Shown here one piece after another: positions 1 to 10,599 of a stretch of 64,000 nt of DNA. How positions within the stretch are numbered: position 1 is the first letter of the stretch; each line of letters starts with the position of its first letter. The notes beneath the pieces were generated by a model, which saw nothing but the letters and a program-made list of their open reading frames with translations, was not told the DNA's origin and did not search any database. This DNA is from Desmodus rotundus (lineage: Eukaryota > Chordata > Mammalia > Chiroptera > Phyllostomidae): the NCBI RefSeq assembly GCF_022682495.2, contig NC_071394.1:30290470-30354469 (forward strand). The letters are read 5' to 3'. The translations under genes and the position numbers were made by a program.

Positions 1-262
1 AATAAAGAAGAAATATGCAAGTAATATTAAGAAGAAATAGGGACTTTAACTACAAAAGAATAGAGGTTACAAAAATCATAAGAATCTGTCAGTAAATTTT
101 AACATTAGGAGAATTTTTTTCCAGAAAAATGTAAATGACTAAAATTGAAGTAAGAAGCATAAGCAACCTGGATATATTTATAATTATTAAGTAATTTAAA
201 TTAATAGTGAAAATTTTACCCACAGTTTTATTTATTTATTATTTGTTATATAACAAATATTT
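1..262. other. AT-rich sequence, nothing recognised
   Basis: A/T-rich sequence with short A runs and TTTATT repeats. No open frame of note, no recognisable repeat and no RNA signature. It ends where the LTR-like element beginning near 263 starts. Confidence 0.5.
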
Positions 263-781
263 ATTATTAGTTAGTGGTCTCCAGAGAAACAGAACCAATG
301 GAATGTGTGTGTATAGTTATCAATTATAAGGAATCAGTGCACATAATTATAAAGGCTGACGAGTCCCAAGACTTGCAGTTAGCGAGCTGTAGACTCAGGG
401 GCCTTTGTGTAGTTTCACTCTGAGTCCGAGGCCTGAAAAACAGGAGAGCTGGTACTATGAGTTTTGTTCTGAAAACCATCAGGCTAGAGGCCCAAGAAGA
501 GCTGATGGTTCAGTCCAAGATAGGAAAAGACCACTGTGTCAGCTCAATCAGTTATGCAGGAGGAGTTCCCTCCTACTCAGTCTTTTTGTTCTAGTCTGGT
601 CTTCCACTAGTCATACAAGGCCCACCCACATTAGAGAGAGTAACCTGCTTTCTTCAGCCTGCCAATTCAAATGCTAATCTCACCCAGTAACAGGCCTCAC
701 AGACACACCCAGAATAATGTTGTCCAAATGTCTGGAAACTCTGTAGCCCAGCAAAGCTGACAGATAAAATGAACCATCACA
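263..781 (-). mobile_element. ERVL-type solo LTR, MLT2-like, reverse orientation
   Basis: The plus strand opens with CCAGAGAAACAGAACCAAT just inside the left edge and closes with GAACCATCACA. These are the reverse complements of the two ends of the ancient mammalian MLT2-like LTR family. Internal landmarks fit too: the blocks around GGCTGACGAGTCCCA, GGCCTGAAAAACAGGAGAGC and CCCACCCACATTAGAGAG occur in the expected order. No gag, pol or env sequence is attached, so it is a solo LTR. I could not confirm a 5-bp target duplication. The family name is from memory and the subfamily is not assigned. The open frame at 405-677 inside it is incidental. Confidence 0.7.
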
Positions 782-839
782 ATTATTTATTCTACTCAGA
801 ATATTATTTATACATAGAAAATTTAAGATAACATAGACA

Positions 840-1203
840 AACTTAGATCAAATAAGAGATTTCAGCCAAGTCAGTGGGCATTGGATCAATACACAAAATT
901 AGTATTGTTTTTATACACTAGAGGCAGCCAATTAGAAAGTGTAATATAAAGAAAGATCATATTCACAGCTACTAAAATTATAAGGTATTTAAAATAAGTC
1001 TAACAAAAATCTGTACAGTTTTTATGAAAACTATAACAATTTATTGAAGAACATAAAAGAAACCTACATACTTGGTGAGATACTGTATACATGGATGGGA
1101 AGGGTCACTTTTCATAAATGTATAAATTTATTACAACTCTAACTTAAAATAATCAATGAGATTTTGCATAGAATCAATAATTTGATCCTAAAATTCTTTT
1201 GAA
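840..1203 (+). mobile_element. Old LINE-1 ORF2 fragment
   Basis: This resembles the fingers/thumb-proximal part of LINE-1 ORF2. It includes the block around GGATCAATACACAAAATTAGT (840-920), the following CTATAACAATTTATTGAAGA block and, near the end, GATCCTAAAATTC, which in LINE-1 precedes the PWxxxK-type segment. It is heavily mutated with no continuous frame. It is clearly older than the LINE-1 starting at 1371. Confidence 0.65.
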
Positions 1204-1359
1204 AAAGTCAAGGTCCAGGTCAGTTTCATCATCCAGGAACACATCCATGCTCACAGCGAACTTGACCTCTGGGTTCCGGCTGCTGTGTATGTTGTCTCTG
1301 TTCCCAACAGCCCTGACTCAAACATGAACTTAGGCTGTGTCTCCAATTTTTTTAAAAAC
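1204..1359. other. Unassigned segment between two LINE-1 pieces
   Basis: About 155 bases that match no repeat I know. On the minus strand it holds an open stretch of about 33 codons with coding-like composition, reading ...SRNPEVKFAVSMDVFLDD..., with stops beyond. It could be a scrap of processed pseudogene or chance. See findings. Confidence 0.3.
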
Positions 1360-1370
1360 TGTCCCTCCCT
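1360..1370. repeat. Target-site duplication, left copy (LINE-1)
   Basis: TGTCCCTCCCT here pairs with TGTCCTTCCCT at 2224-2234 (10 of 11 identical). Together they bracket the LINE-1 insertion. Confidence 0.7.
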
Positions 1371-2223
1371 ACATACGGAGGGCCCAGAGACATATGAAAA
1401 GATGCTCAGCATCACTAGCCATCAGAGAGATGCAAATTAAAACCACAATGAGATACCACTTCACAACCACAATGAGATACCTCAGTCAGAATGGCCATCA
1501 TAAACAAATCAACAAGCAAGTGTTGGAGAGGATGTGGAGAAAAGGGAACCTTAGTGCACTGTTGGTGGGAATGCAGGCTGGTGTAGCCACTGTGGAAAAC
1601 AGTATGGAATTTCCTCAGAAAATTAAAAATGGAACTACCTTTTGACCTGGCAATTCCACTGCTGGGATTATATCCCAAGAACCCTGAAACACCAATCCAA
1701 AAGAACCTATGCACCCCAATATTCATAGCAGCACAGTTTACAATAGCCAAGTGCTGGAAGCAACCTAAGTGCATGTCAGCAAATGAGTGGATCAAAAAAC
1801 TGTGGTACATTTACACAACGGAATACTACAAAGAAGAGAGAAAGAAGGAGCTCCTATCCTTTGTGACAGCATGGATGGAACTGGAGAGCATCATGCTAAA
1901 TGAAATAAGCCAGGCGGTGAGGGACAAATACCATATGATCTCACCTTTAACTGGAACATAATCAACAAAAGAAAACAGCAAACAAAATATAACCAGAGAC
2001 ATAGAAATTACGAACAAACTGTCAGTAACCAGAGGGGAGTGGGGAGGGCATAATGAGGGGAAGGGTTTTCAGGAACTACTATAAAGGACACATGGACAAA
2101 ACCAAGGGGGAGGATGGAAGCAAAGGAGGGAGGTATGTTTGGCTGGGGTGGAGGGGGGGGTGGTTGGGGGAAAATGCAGACAACTGTAATTGAACAACAA
2201 TAAAATAATTATTTTTAAAAAAA
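1371..2223 (+). mobile_element. 5'-truncated LINE-1: ORF2 C-terminus plus G-rich 3' UTR
   Basis: The element starts inside ORF2; its head encodes the conserved peptide around [13 protein letters not shown] in a broken frame. At 1629-1961 an open frame carries the canonical ORF2 C-terminal region, with [18 protein letters not shown] near its start and [14 protein letters not shown] in the middle. A 3' UTR follows with a strong G-rich tract (about 2030-2170), then AACAACAATAAAATAATT and an A-rich tail. It is 5' truncated, as most LINE-1 copies are, and cannot retrotranspose. Within the ORF2 part, 24 bases at 1441-1464 are partly repeated immediately downstream. The near-perfect target duplication at 1360-1370 and 2224-2234 fixes its limits. 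The reverse frame at 1415-1810 is a shadow. Confidence 0.92.
1441..1481 (+). repeat. 24-bp in-frame tandem duplication inside LINE-1 ORF2
   Basis: AACCACAATGAGATACC occurs at 1441-1457 and again at 1465-1481, a 24-base period (8 codons). The other LINE-1 copy in the window that covers this region (58535-59397) has it only once, so the duplication is private to this copy or its source. Confidence 0.85.
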
Positions 2224-2234
2224 TGTCCTTCCCT
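2224..2234. repeat. Target-site duplication, right copy (LINE-1)
   Basis: TGTCCTTCCCT, the right partner of 1360-1370, directly after the A-rich tail of the LINE-1. Confidence 0.7.
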
Positions 2235-2639
2235 TAAAGCATTAGTCCTTATAAAAACTTATTAAATGTATGGACATCATAGTGAAGGTTTATATTGTGC
2301 TATTCTGAAAAAACAAATGACAATGTTGTAATATTTATTCCCCATCTTAAAATTCATTTTAGATACTAAAGGGCTACTTATGGTCCCTTTACCCTTTGCA
2401 GTATCTAGCCTTTTGCTGTCTTAGTGTTCCTCTCCTCCCCTTTCCTTGCTCAGCCCTCTATTCTTGCACTTGAATCTCTGCCCACCCCCCATCCTATCCT
2501 TTGAAGGGGAAGTTCCTATTTTCTCGCAGAGAATAGCTTCTGTTTGTTTTTTGCTTATGCTATCTTCTAATTGAAGGAACTTAAAGTAATTTGTCAAGCA
2601 CAGTTAACTCCTTGAAAGAAATTTGGGTAACAGCTGTTA
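2235..2639. other. No gene; unassigned sequence
   Basis: Mixed A/T-rich and pyrimidine-rich sequence with a CT-rich stretch around 2425-2500. I see no open frame, repeat family or structured RNA. Confidence 0.5.
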
Positions 2640-2770
2640 TAATAAGAATTTTCACTGCACTGGAGAATCGTGTCCTTTACATCTGCTTCCCAAGCCCTGT
2701 TTGATTGTATGTCTCCAGAACCAAACAAAGTAGATGTCTAGTAAATATGTTTTGTTGAATGAATTAATGG
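2640..2770 (+). mobile_element. L2 3'-end-like fragment
   Basis: The tail GTAAATATGTTTTGTTGAATGAA matches in form the end of mammalian L2 (CTCAATAAATGTTTGTTGAATGAA in the family, from memory, with substitutions). A short upstream stretch is compatible. Short and diverged. Confidence 0.45.
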
Positions 2771-5024
2771 TTTATTAGAGCTATCATCCAAGACAACAAA
2801 GTGCTTTTTATTTATTTATTTTTTTGTTTCACTCAATGGCCTCTCAGTTTCCTCTCAGTTTGCTAACATTTTGATATCAAAAGAGGGATCCTCACACTCA
2901 GAAACTTTGGGAAGCCCTTGCCATCGTGAAATACAAATGCCAGTACCACAGCTGACAATGCCCTTTATTGGGGGGGGGGTCCTGATTTTCCTCTCCAGAG
3001 CATCTCCCAACATTGCTCCATAAGAAGTCTTTGCTGTAGTCCAAGTGTATTTCTCACAACTCCTGAACACACCCCAGCTTGCAAGCCCATCTACCTTTGA
3101 CTGCTCTCTCTGCCTACTCAACCCTCCCCTCCCATGTCAAATATCTGCTCTGAACAGTCTCTGATTTGGCCCAAGTGCCAAAGAATTGGATTCAACACCT
3201 GCTCAGAGTCTATCCCAGTGGAGTTCGATGTACTCATGTACATGCTTTCTTCCCTTCCAGATGGAACTCTCCAAAGACAGGACCCGGGCCCATTAATCTT
3301 TGTGCCCCCAGACCCTGCAGACAGTAGATGCTCAGCAGTGCTTTTAGAATCACTGAGTGACCCAATAATGTGAATTTATTAAAGCAGGACTGGAACAAAG
3401 TGGTATACAAAAGAAGATATATTTTAATTGGGCCATTTTGTTACATGCAATGTAAGAAGCACCTAAAATTAAATACTTTAGACATTAAATCAAAAAATAA
3501 AAAGGCTAGAACCAATTTTCCCATAGATTTTGAGACGTTCAAAGTGGCTGGCCTGATGTCAAGGCCGTGAGCAGGAATTCTCCCTCCCCAAGAGCTTCCC
3601 TTGTCCAGTCCCTCATCTTCTCTGGCACATTCCTTCTGAACCACCCTATGTCAGATTCCCAGCCTGCCGGCCAGAGGAAACACCAATCGCCACTGCTGGA
3701 TATGGACCCCATGCTGCTTCCATCTTCTTCCTGGAAGGGGATGAGATCCTCTGTCTCATCTGTCATTTGCTCCCTGTCAACAGGCCTGTGTGGCTCAGGT
3801 GGCTGCAGAGAAAGCCCCAGTGGAGTGGAGGCCTTTTGGAGTCAGCTAAAGGCCCCACCGTCAGCAGGTGCTTAGCAGTCCCAGAGGAAAGGAAGCAACC
3901 TAGACGCCTTCCCACAGAGGTGATTTTACCAGAAGTATGAATAGGCCGGAAACCATCCCGCCAGTGAACCTCCTCCTGTCAGCTCCAAGCTGGACAAAAT
4001 AAATGCACTTTATCTGCAAGTGAGATTGGCTTCTGTGGGCCGATGCATCATGCAAAGACAGAGCTACTCCCACCAAGGAGCATCATCTCCTTCTCTCAGT
4101 GCCCTGGCGCCCTGGCGGCCTTCCTGCTGGCGGCCCAACAAGTTCAGAAGGGCAGAGGGATAAAGCTGACTCTCTTCCCTTACCCATCCAGCCTGGCTCC
4201 AGAGGGGCAGTGGCTTTAGTCTCTATCTGGCATTGTTGGCCAAAGCCCAACAGCCAGATCCTGATGGGCCGAAAGTGGCTGACCCTCCCATTGCCTCATT
4301 TCTGTCCTCCACTCACCCTGACTAGGTGGCTCAGAAGCAGCTGGAATTCCAATCTGCTTAGTGTTTGGATGGCTTTTCATCTCTGGTGGGAGGATTGGGA
4401 GTGACGAATCAACTGCTCAGCCTTGGGGATTCAGTGGCATTGATTGTGTGTTTTCTCTAGCATTTCTGGGGCTTCCACTGTGTCATGGCAGAGTGGCAAA
4501 GAGGTTAGAAGAAAGCTAATTTTGAGCCAAGAGCCAACATTGGAGGAAAAATGCACCTATGATATTTTGAGTTTCCTCTTCAGGATTCCAAGCTGCTCCT
4601 TAATCTTTAATTCTGACTGCCCACCATTGAGGGTATAGAAAAGGAGAAATTGAGAGTGATGGGAAAGAGAAGATGAAAAAGGACATCAGAAGAGAACAAA
4701 GGTACGTAGAAAGGTAAGGGGAATGGGAAGGATTAAAGTCATTTGGACAGAAATCCAAGGAGGAGAATATGCTGTAAGAATAATCTCTCTATTCTACTGA
4801 TCCCACCTTTTCATTTATTTCAAATGAATTAATTTCTATCTTGAACATGGCACTGGTTTCAGAAATGTTGGCAGTGCAGCCTGCTTTCACAGTAGGGTGG
4901 CTAGCCTTGCAACTACTTCACAGGCTAGCAACCTTTATTCTTGAACATAAAGTCTTATACAAAACTCTGGAGGAAGTAGCTTGACTCAGGACTGTGATCA
5001 GCCATCTGCCTTTTGGGAGAGACA
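2771..5024. other. Long unassigned interval without a gene
   Basis: No recognisable repeat, exon or RNA. Several overlapping frames of 60-100 codons lie at 2855-3644 and 3539-4404, on both strands. They overlap one another, lack similarity to any protein I recognise, and are not bounded by convincing splice signals, so I treat them as chance. A run of nine G lies at about 2970-2978 and a tandem GCCCTGGCG motif at about 4101-4115. The 3290-3370 portion is faintly L2-tail-like. Confidence 0.45.
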
Positions 5025-5185
5025 ACGTGATGAAGTGTAGAGTCCTGAACTGTTCTAGACTCAACTGTACTCTTAACAAGATGTGTGGCATTGTGCAAGT
5101 TGCTTAACCTCTCTGGATCTCAGTGTCCTCAATTGCAAGATGGCGCGCCAAATTCTGAGATCCTTCTTAGCTTTAAAACGGCACA
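5025..5185 (+). mobile_element. MIR SINE fragment
   Basis: The central MIR core is readable: the GTGTGGC...TTGTGCAAGTTGCTTAACCTCT segment followed by CTCAGTGTCCTCA and ...AAGATGG. This is the tRNA-derived mammalian-wide SINE in sense orientation, old and diverged. Confidence 0.8.
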
Positions 5186-5334
5186 GTATCTGATTGTATT
5201 CTCATTTGCTTTAATGTCCTGCAGTGCTCTTTCTACTGCCCTGACTTAGTATAGCATGATACGCCTCCATCTGCCTTTCTGGCTCTGTCATTCCCTTCTT
5301 CTTTCCTTATAGTTAGAATCCAAGTCATCCTGGA

Positions 5335-5690
5335 GTAATCACAGCCTGTCTTTCATGATTCTGGTCTTTGAACATGCCGTTCCCTCTGCTTGGAATGCCT
5401 ACTCGCTTCTCCCCACTCCCTAACTTCTGTTTTCCCTTCAGGTCTTTGCTTCTTCTGGAAAGTCTTCTCTGATTACAGCCTTACTTCAGCTGAGTTAAGC
5501 CTTCCATGCATTCTTAAAGCCTCTGTTTATCCACATGTCACTTTCCAGAGGATGTTGCAATTGCTCTACCTGTCAATCTGCCTTGTTGGACCTTGATCTC
5601 ATTAAAGGCACGATCTGTCTCTTGTAGCTTTATTCCCAGTTCTGTGTCTTAACACATTGAATGTACCAGTGAGCCACTGAGGTGGACCTT
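5335..5690 (+). mobile_element. L2 LINE 3' end
   Basis: The landmarks of the L2 3' region run in order: CCCTCTGCTTGGAATGCC, then the CTTCAGGTCTTTGCTTCTTCTGGAAAG segment, the TCTACCTGTCAATCTG segment, then the GGCACGATCTGTCTCTTG segment. The 68-residue frame at 5390-5596 is an incidental read-through of this repeat. Confidence 0.8.
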
Positions 5691-6334
5691 AGAGTCCTTG
5701 TCTCTATCTTTCTGGATTTATTTCTTAGAAATATATGGAAGGAAAGGAAAAAAAATACTTTATTTAACAAGGGAACCAAAACAACAGAGTGTCATAAAAT
5801 GGGAAATAAAACAAATGTATGAACAAAAAGGCTAGTAGAGTCTGTTGAAGAACCATCTAGTCTCAGACTAAGGTTGCGATACAGCCTGTTTTGAGGACCT
5901 GGAATGCACAGGGCTGACCTCAGCCGGGCTATCCCCACAGGGAAACACACAGTGATGCTCATCAAAGCTAAAATGTGGAGGGGCAAATGGAGAGATGAGC
6001 AAGAAAACTTATCTAGGCACATTTTGTGAGTCACTTCTCTCATTTTTCAATGACTTTGTTACTTAAGCTCTCACTCGTTCTCATTCTTAACTGCAGAAGC
6101 ATAGAGTCAACCCTTGTCCAAATCGTGGCCTTCCCACGTTATCCAGCAACAGTGAGAAACCAGGCTTTGGAGGAGCCGGGGGCAGTTCCAAAAAATTGCA
6201 ACAGAGTCAAAAGGGCACATGAGTGTCATTACTTACTGAGCAAATGGGAGGCAGAAACTTTGGAAACACATGCTCATTAAAGAAAAAATGAAAAATGGAG
6301 AACACAGCAAGAAGGCTAAAAACTGACCAACCCA
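5691..6334. other. Unassigned interval
   Basis: No repeat or gene recognised. Frames of 83-84 codons at 5792-6043 (minus) and 6026-6280 (plus) show no recognisable domain. Confidence 0.45.
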
Positions 6335-6530
6335 CAGTCCACCCGCCCCTGCCCAGAGACAATTACCAGAGTTTGGAAGTTTTAACCTTCTTTCCAATGC
6401 ACATTTTACCCCTTTGTTTCTTTTAAAATTAGTTGTCTTCATCCTGTCTAAGCAATTTTCAATTTTTTTCACTTACATCGTAAACAAAGAGTCTTATTTT
6501 ATTTGTACTTTTAATAAACCTTTAGGGTTA
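6335..6530. mobile_element. Possible ancient LINE-1-like relic
   Basis: The order GACAATTACCAGAG...CCTTCTTTCCAATGCACATTTT...CACTTACATCGTAAAC resembles the old LINE-1-associated sequence also seen at 30085-30545 and 34390-35110. Strongly decayed; the family is uncertain. Confidence 0.35.
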
Positions 6531-7987
6531 GTTTTGGTGTCTCAATGGCTCTATTTTTAACAGTAATAAATAGACATATGTTATACAAACAGTGGAGACT
6601 GGCAAAAGGAAAGAAAAATTTGAGTTGTAATCAAATAAAATTCACAATAAATTTAATAAGGCGTGTGTGAACATTGTATAGGGAGCTCCTTTTTTAGAGT
6701 CAAACCAAGCATTTGTAGAGTTCACTTGGACCCAAAGTAATAGGCTTGTAAAGTGGGAGGGAAAAGGAAAAAATGTGGTTCCTGGCTTGTCTCTCTCATG
6801 AAGAAGAGAGTAACCAACCACCGCTTTTTTTTTATCATCAAGCCAAGTAGCCCCAACGATCCAAATTACTGTTGATTTCCAGACTCTGAGGATGAGCGCA
6901 ACAGTCAAAGGGGGCAGTGTGTGCTCATCTGGAGGCAGAGTCACCTTAGGCCTGCTAGAGTAGAGACATGGCTCTCTCTTCTCTTCTTCCAGGGAGCTTC
7001 TTCCAGGGTGGGGGCTCACAAGCCCTTCTCTCCACATAAAAGACAGGGGCAAGAGGCGAGTAGCTTCTGCTTGCTCAAAGTGATTTTCCTCAGAGCTCCT
7101 TGAAACACTATGAAAGAAAGCTTCTTGCAGGTAAACACTTCTGAAAGGATTAGCAGGTGCATATTAGTTATTCGGTAACACAAAAGCCACTCTAGACATG
7201 CACGGAAAATGTAAGAAAGCAATAATAGAGTATTTAGTTAAATAGACAAAGCCTTTAAGGTATGGTGTGGAAGTAACTGGGAACTTCTGATTAATATATG
7301 ACTTCATGTAAAATCCCCTTTATTCTTGACTCCAGCTATTGAGTAACAAAGCTGTTAAAAGTTTTCAGTTTTGTTTTGAGAATGTAAACTTTACTCCATA
7401 TCCCTATTTAGTTCTATCTGGTCTACCTAAGAAAGAGCGAGAAAAAAAGAGGAATTATATAACAAATTCCAGCACTTATTAAAACGATGGTAGCAAGTGA
7501 CAAGATTCCCTGACAGGACACATAACTGATGAAAATTCTACTATTTTGTGTTAGAGGATCTCTAATGTATAGAAATGACTTCATCAAAAGGACATAAGAC
7601 TGGAATAAAAATTCAAAACAAGTTTTTTTTTAAATATGTTTTAAAAATTCAATAGTATTAAAGTACACATATACAGTTACATAAAAATAATATAAGCAAT
7701 TAAATTAAAGATGCGTGGGTGACCTCTAAGTATTTCAGGTGTCAATATCAAGCATTTTTCTAGTAGGACAAAGGGAATTTTGTAGAGGGGAGTGGAGAGG
7801 AAGAAGGGAAGGATTGCAATGTAATTTTGGAACAAGAGGCTTCTTGGATGACAACTGATCACATCTATTACCCTAAATTTCAGATAACCCTAAATCTCCA
7901 GGCCTCTTCTGAGTTCTGAGTTAGTTGTGCTTCATCCAACAGTTATGGAGTGCTTAGTGTGTGTTCATCAGATTTAAGACTGTCTTT
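6531..7987. other. Unassigned interval, partly AT-rich
   Basis: I see no gene or named repeat. The 136-residue minus-strand frame at 6642-7052 is one of the longer ones in the window, but it has no recognisable motif or homologue and overlaps two other frames. The 7430-7720 part is A/T-rich. Confidence 0.45.
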
Positions 7988-8075
7988 TTTCAATTGAATT
8001 TATTGTGGTGACATTGGTTTGCAAACCATTCGGGTTTTCAAGCGTACAATTCAAGAAGCAATTATCTGCACACCT
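7988..8075 (-). mobile_element. LINE-1 3' tail fragment, antisense
   Basis: TTGAATTTATTGTGGTGACATTGG is the reverse complement of the LINE-1 3' end present in sense at 10540-10580 (CAATGTCACCCCAATAAATTTAAT). About 90 bases survive. Confidence 0.7.
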
Positions 8076-8269
8076 GTCCCCTTTCTCACTGCCATCTGCA
8101 TGTCTAAAAGCATTGTTTGCCTCAGAGAGGAGGGAAGAATAAACCCATGTTATTTCTCTGCAGCAACTCCCAATCTGTTCCTTCTCCTGAGGCCATTTAG
8201 CTGACAGAACATTGTTCTCCCTGCCTTCCTACCTGCAAACATCTTGCATTGTTCTGGTTCTTCCCTCTC

Positions 8270-8570
8270 ATTTTCTACATCTTAGTCAGTCACCAAAACC
8301 TGTGTTTGGTCTTCATCTTCATCTCCTTGAACTCTGCCTTGGAAAAGAACTTGATCACCTCTAATCTAGATTATTACATCTGCTTTCTAGCCCCTTGATT
8401 CTAGTTCCTCCTGATTCAAGCCTGCCTGTTCCCTTCAACATTGCTGCCAAACAGTTTGCCTCCCACAAAGTGGATGGTGTTATTTTCCTCCTTGCACTTC
8501 TGTAGGCTTAGATACCTACAGTCTAACTCTCCCAGCTGGGCTGCATCTCCAGAAAAGCACCATTTTCAAA
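8270..8570 (+). mobile_element. L2 LINE fragment
   Basis: The L2 block 'ctggattactgcaacagcct' (family form, from memory) is represented by CTAGATTATTACATCTGC. The pyrimidine-rich following blocks and the CTGCCAAACAGTTTGCC stretch are in L2 order. Diverged. Confidence 0.55.
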
Positions 8571-9807
8571 TGATTAGTCTTTTGCTTATCTTTCTTTGCA
8601 GCCAATCAGAGTACTCTGAGGACAAAATAATGTGCTTCTTACATTTGTAGACTTGGCACCTAGAGAGCAGTGAGTGAGTGCTCATAGAAATGATTTGGGA
8701 ATGGGGGCCCTGACCAGGTGCAGATAGAGACAACTAGGAGAAGTGAGGAGCCTCCTTCCCTTCCCAGGGGTCAGCAGAGCTCTTCATGAATTGTTTTCCA
8801 TCTAACACCACTGATTCCCTCCTTCTGTCAGGCATAGCAAAAGGACTTGGCCCCATGTATAACGATTAGAATGACTGTGAGCTCTAAACAGAAGGATTCA
8901 TGCTTTGGAAAGGTCCATCAGTGCACTCACGGACAACCTTTAGTAGGAGCTGTAAAGGCAGATTTCCAGTGGGGCCAGTATCTGACTTCCTTTTAATAAA
9001 GTGTCATATTGGAAAGCATGCTTAAATATTTTTAAGGGGTTCAAGTAATACAAAATTGGCTACAAAGCAATTTTCTGTAGTCCTATGCTCTGAGGACTTC
9101 CATTACAAATGTCATAGAGGAGGGAAAATGTTGTCATTTAAGAGCTGATGGGTGAATTCTCTTAGAAAGGTGTTATTTAGTAAAGTGCCTTAATGGGTGA
9201 ACAATTTTGATTCTGGAAAGATTGTTCACAGGGCTAGTCCAGAATGAACTAAAAGTGAGACAAAGATAACTAACCTGCTTCTGCATAAAAAAAAATGAAG
9301 AGAGGGTATGAGTTGTTGGCTGATGAGCTAGATTGGAAAGAGAAGGAGGTCAAAGAAACAAGACAGAGACATGTCTAGAGACAGAGAAGAAAAATAGCCT
9401 GCTTACCAGAGAGACCATTCAAAATCCTGCATGCAGGAATAATCCAAGGACATTTGGAACTAGAGAGGTGCACATTGTTGATATAGTTTATAGTGACATA
9501 ATCCCCTTCCATTGTCTGAAAACTTCAGGGAAGGCCCCTCACACACAGCCTTCAGTGGGGAAGTAAAAAGACCATAGTAGTTCCAAGTAGGGCAACATGA
9601 AATTAAAAAAATACTAGTACACAAGAAAGGTAAAAGGCAGAATGGAGTACAAAAATTCAAAAGAAGTAGAATCTTGAAGATAGAGACAACTAGTAGAAAT
9701 ATAAGTGTTCAGTCACACCCCTACTCCAATTGTCCCTAGGGAGAAAAACAGTTTTTTTCCCACTATACTGGGTATGGTGTTTGAATCAGTTTTAAGTAAA
9801 TCTTAAA
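8571..9807. other. Unassigned interval
   Basis: No gene or confidently named repeat. Two short overlapping frames at 9333-9660 show nothing recognisable. Confidence 0.45.
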
Positions 9808-9818
9808 AGACATGGTAA
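9808..9818. repeat. Target-site duplication, left copy (LINE-1)
   Basis: AGACATGGTAA is repeated exactly at 10589-10599, bracketing the LINE-1 insertion. Confidence 0.85.
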
Positions 9819-10588
9819 TGCAAATCCAAACTACTATGAAATACCATTTCACAACTGTTAGAATGGCTATTATCCACAAGAGGAGTAATAAGAAGTATTG
9901 GAGAGGTGGTGGAGAAAAAGGAACCCTCATTCACTGTTGGTGGGAATGTAAAATAGTGCAACCTCTATGAAAAACAGCATGGAGACTCTTCAAAAAATTA
10001 AGCATAGAGTTATCATATGATTCAGCCAAACTTCTTCTGAGTATCTATGTGAAAAAATTGAAATCATTTATTCACAGATACATGCACCCCTATATTCATT
10101 TCAATGTTATCCATGGTGGCCAAGAACCAAAGTGTATCTCAATAGATGATTGGATAAAGAAGATGTGGTAATATATACAGTGCACCTCTCTTCAGCCATA
10201 GAAAAGATGAAATACTTTATCTTGTGACAACATGGATGGGTCATGAGAATATCATGCTAACCAAAATAAATCCAACAGAAAAATGTAAGAACCATATGAT
10301 TTCACTTACATGTGGGATATAAAACTGAAAGCAACAAATGCATAAACAAGAAAACAAACAAACAAAAATTCATAGAAAGACAAGAGTATCTGGTTACCAG
10401 AAGGAAAGGGGTTGGGAGAATAGTAAGGAATAAAGGGGGGGGGGTCAAATATATGGTGATAAAATAAGATTTTACTTTGGGTGATGGGCATACAATACAA
10501 TATACAGATGCTGTATAATAAAATTTTACACTTGAAACCTAAATAATCTTGTTAAGCAATGTCACCCCAATAAATTTAATGTAAAAAG
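9819..10588 (+). mobile_element. 5'-truncated LINE-1 with exact target duplication
   Basis: It begins in the ORF2 3' region (TGCAAATCCAAACTACTATG) and passes through the ORF2 C-terminal landmarks GGAACCCTCATTCACTGTTGG and ACATGGATGGGTCATGAGA. It runs through a 3' UTR with a ten-G run (10435-10444) and ends ...CACCCCAATAAATTTAATGT with a short A tail. The frame is broken by many substitutions and indels. Its tail type differs from the 1371 and 58535 copies, so it is a different and older LINE-1 lineage. The exact 11-bp target duplication shows it landed beside the older LINE-1 relic that follows. Confidence 0.9.
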
Positions 10589-10599
10589 AGACATGGTAA
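10589..10599. repeat. Target-site duplication, right copy (LINE-1)
   Basis: AGACATGGTAA, identical to 9808-9818. Confidence 0.85.

Noticed and set aside
1629..1961. Intact-looking 110-codon frame as a gene
   Set aside because: It is the C-terminal remnant of LINE-1 ORF2 in a truncated element, not a host gene.
6642..7052. 136-codon minus-strand frame
   Set aside because: No recognisable motif, biased low-complexity stretches, and overlap with other frames; chance is enough.
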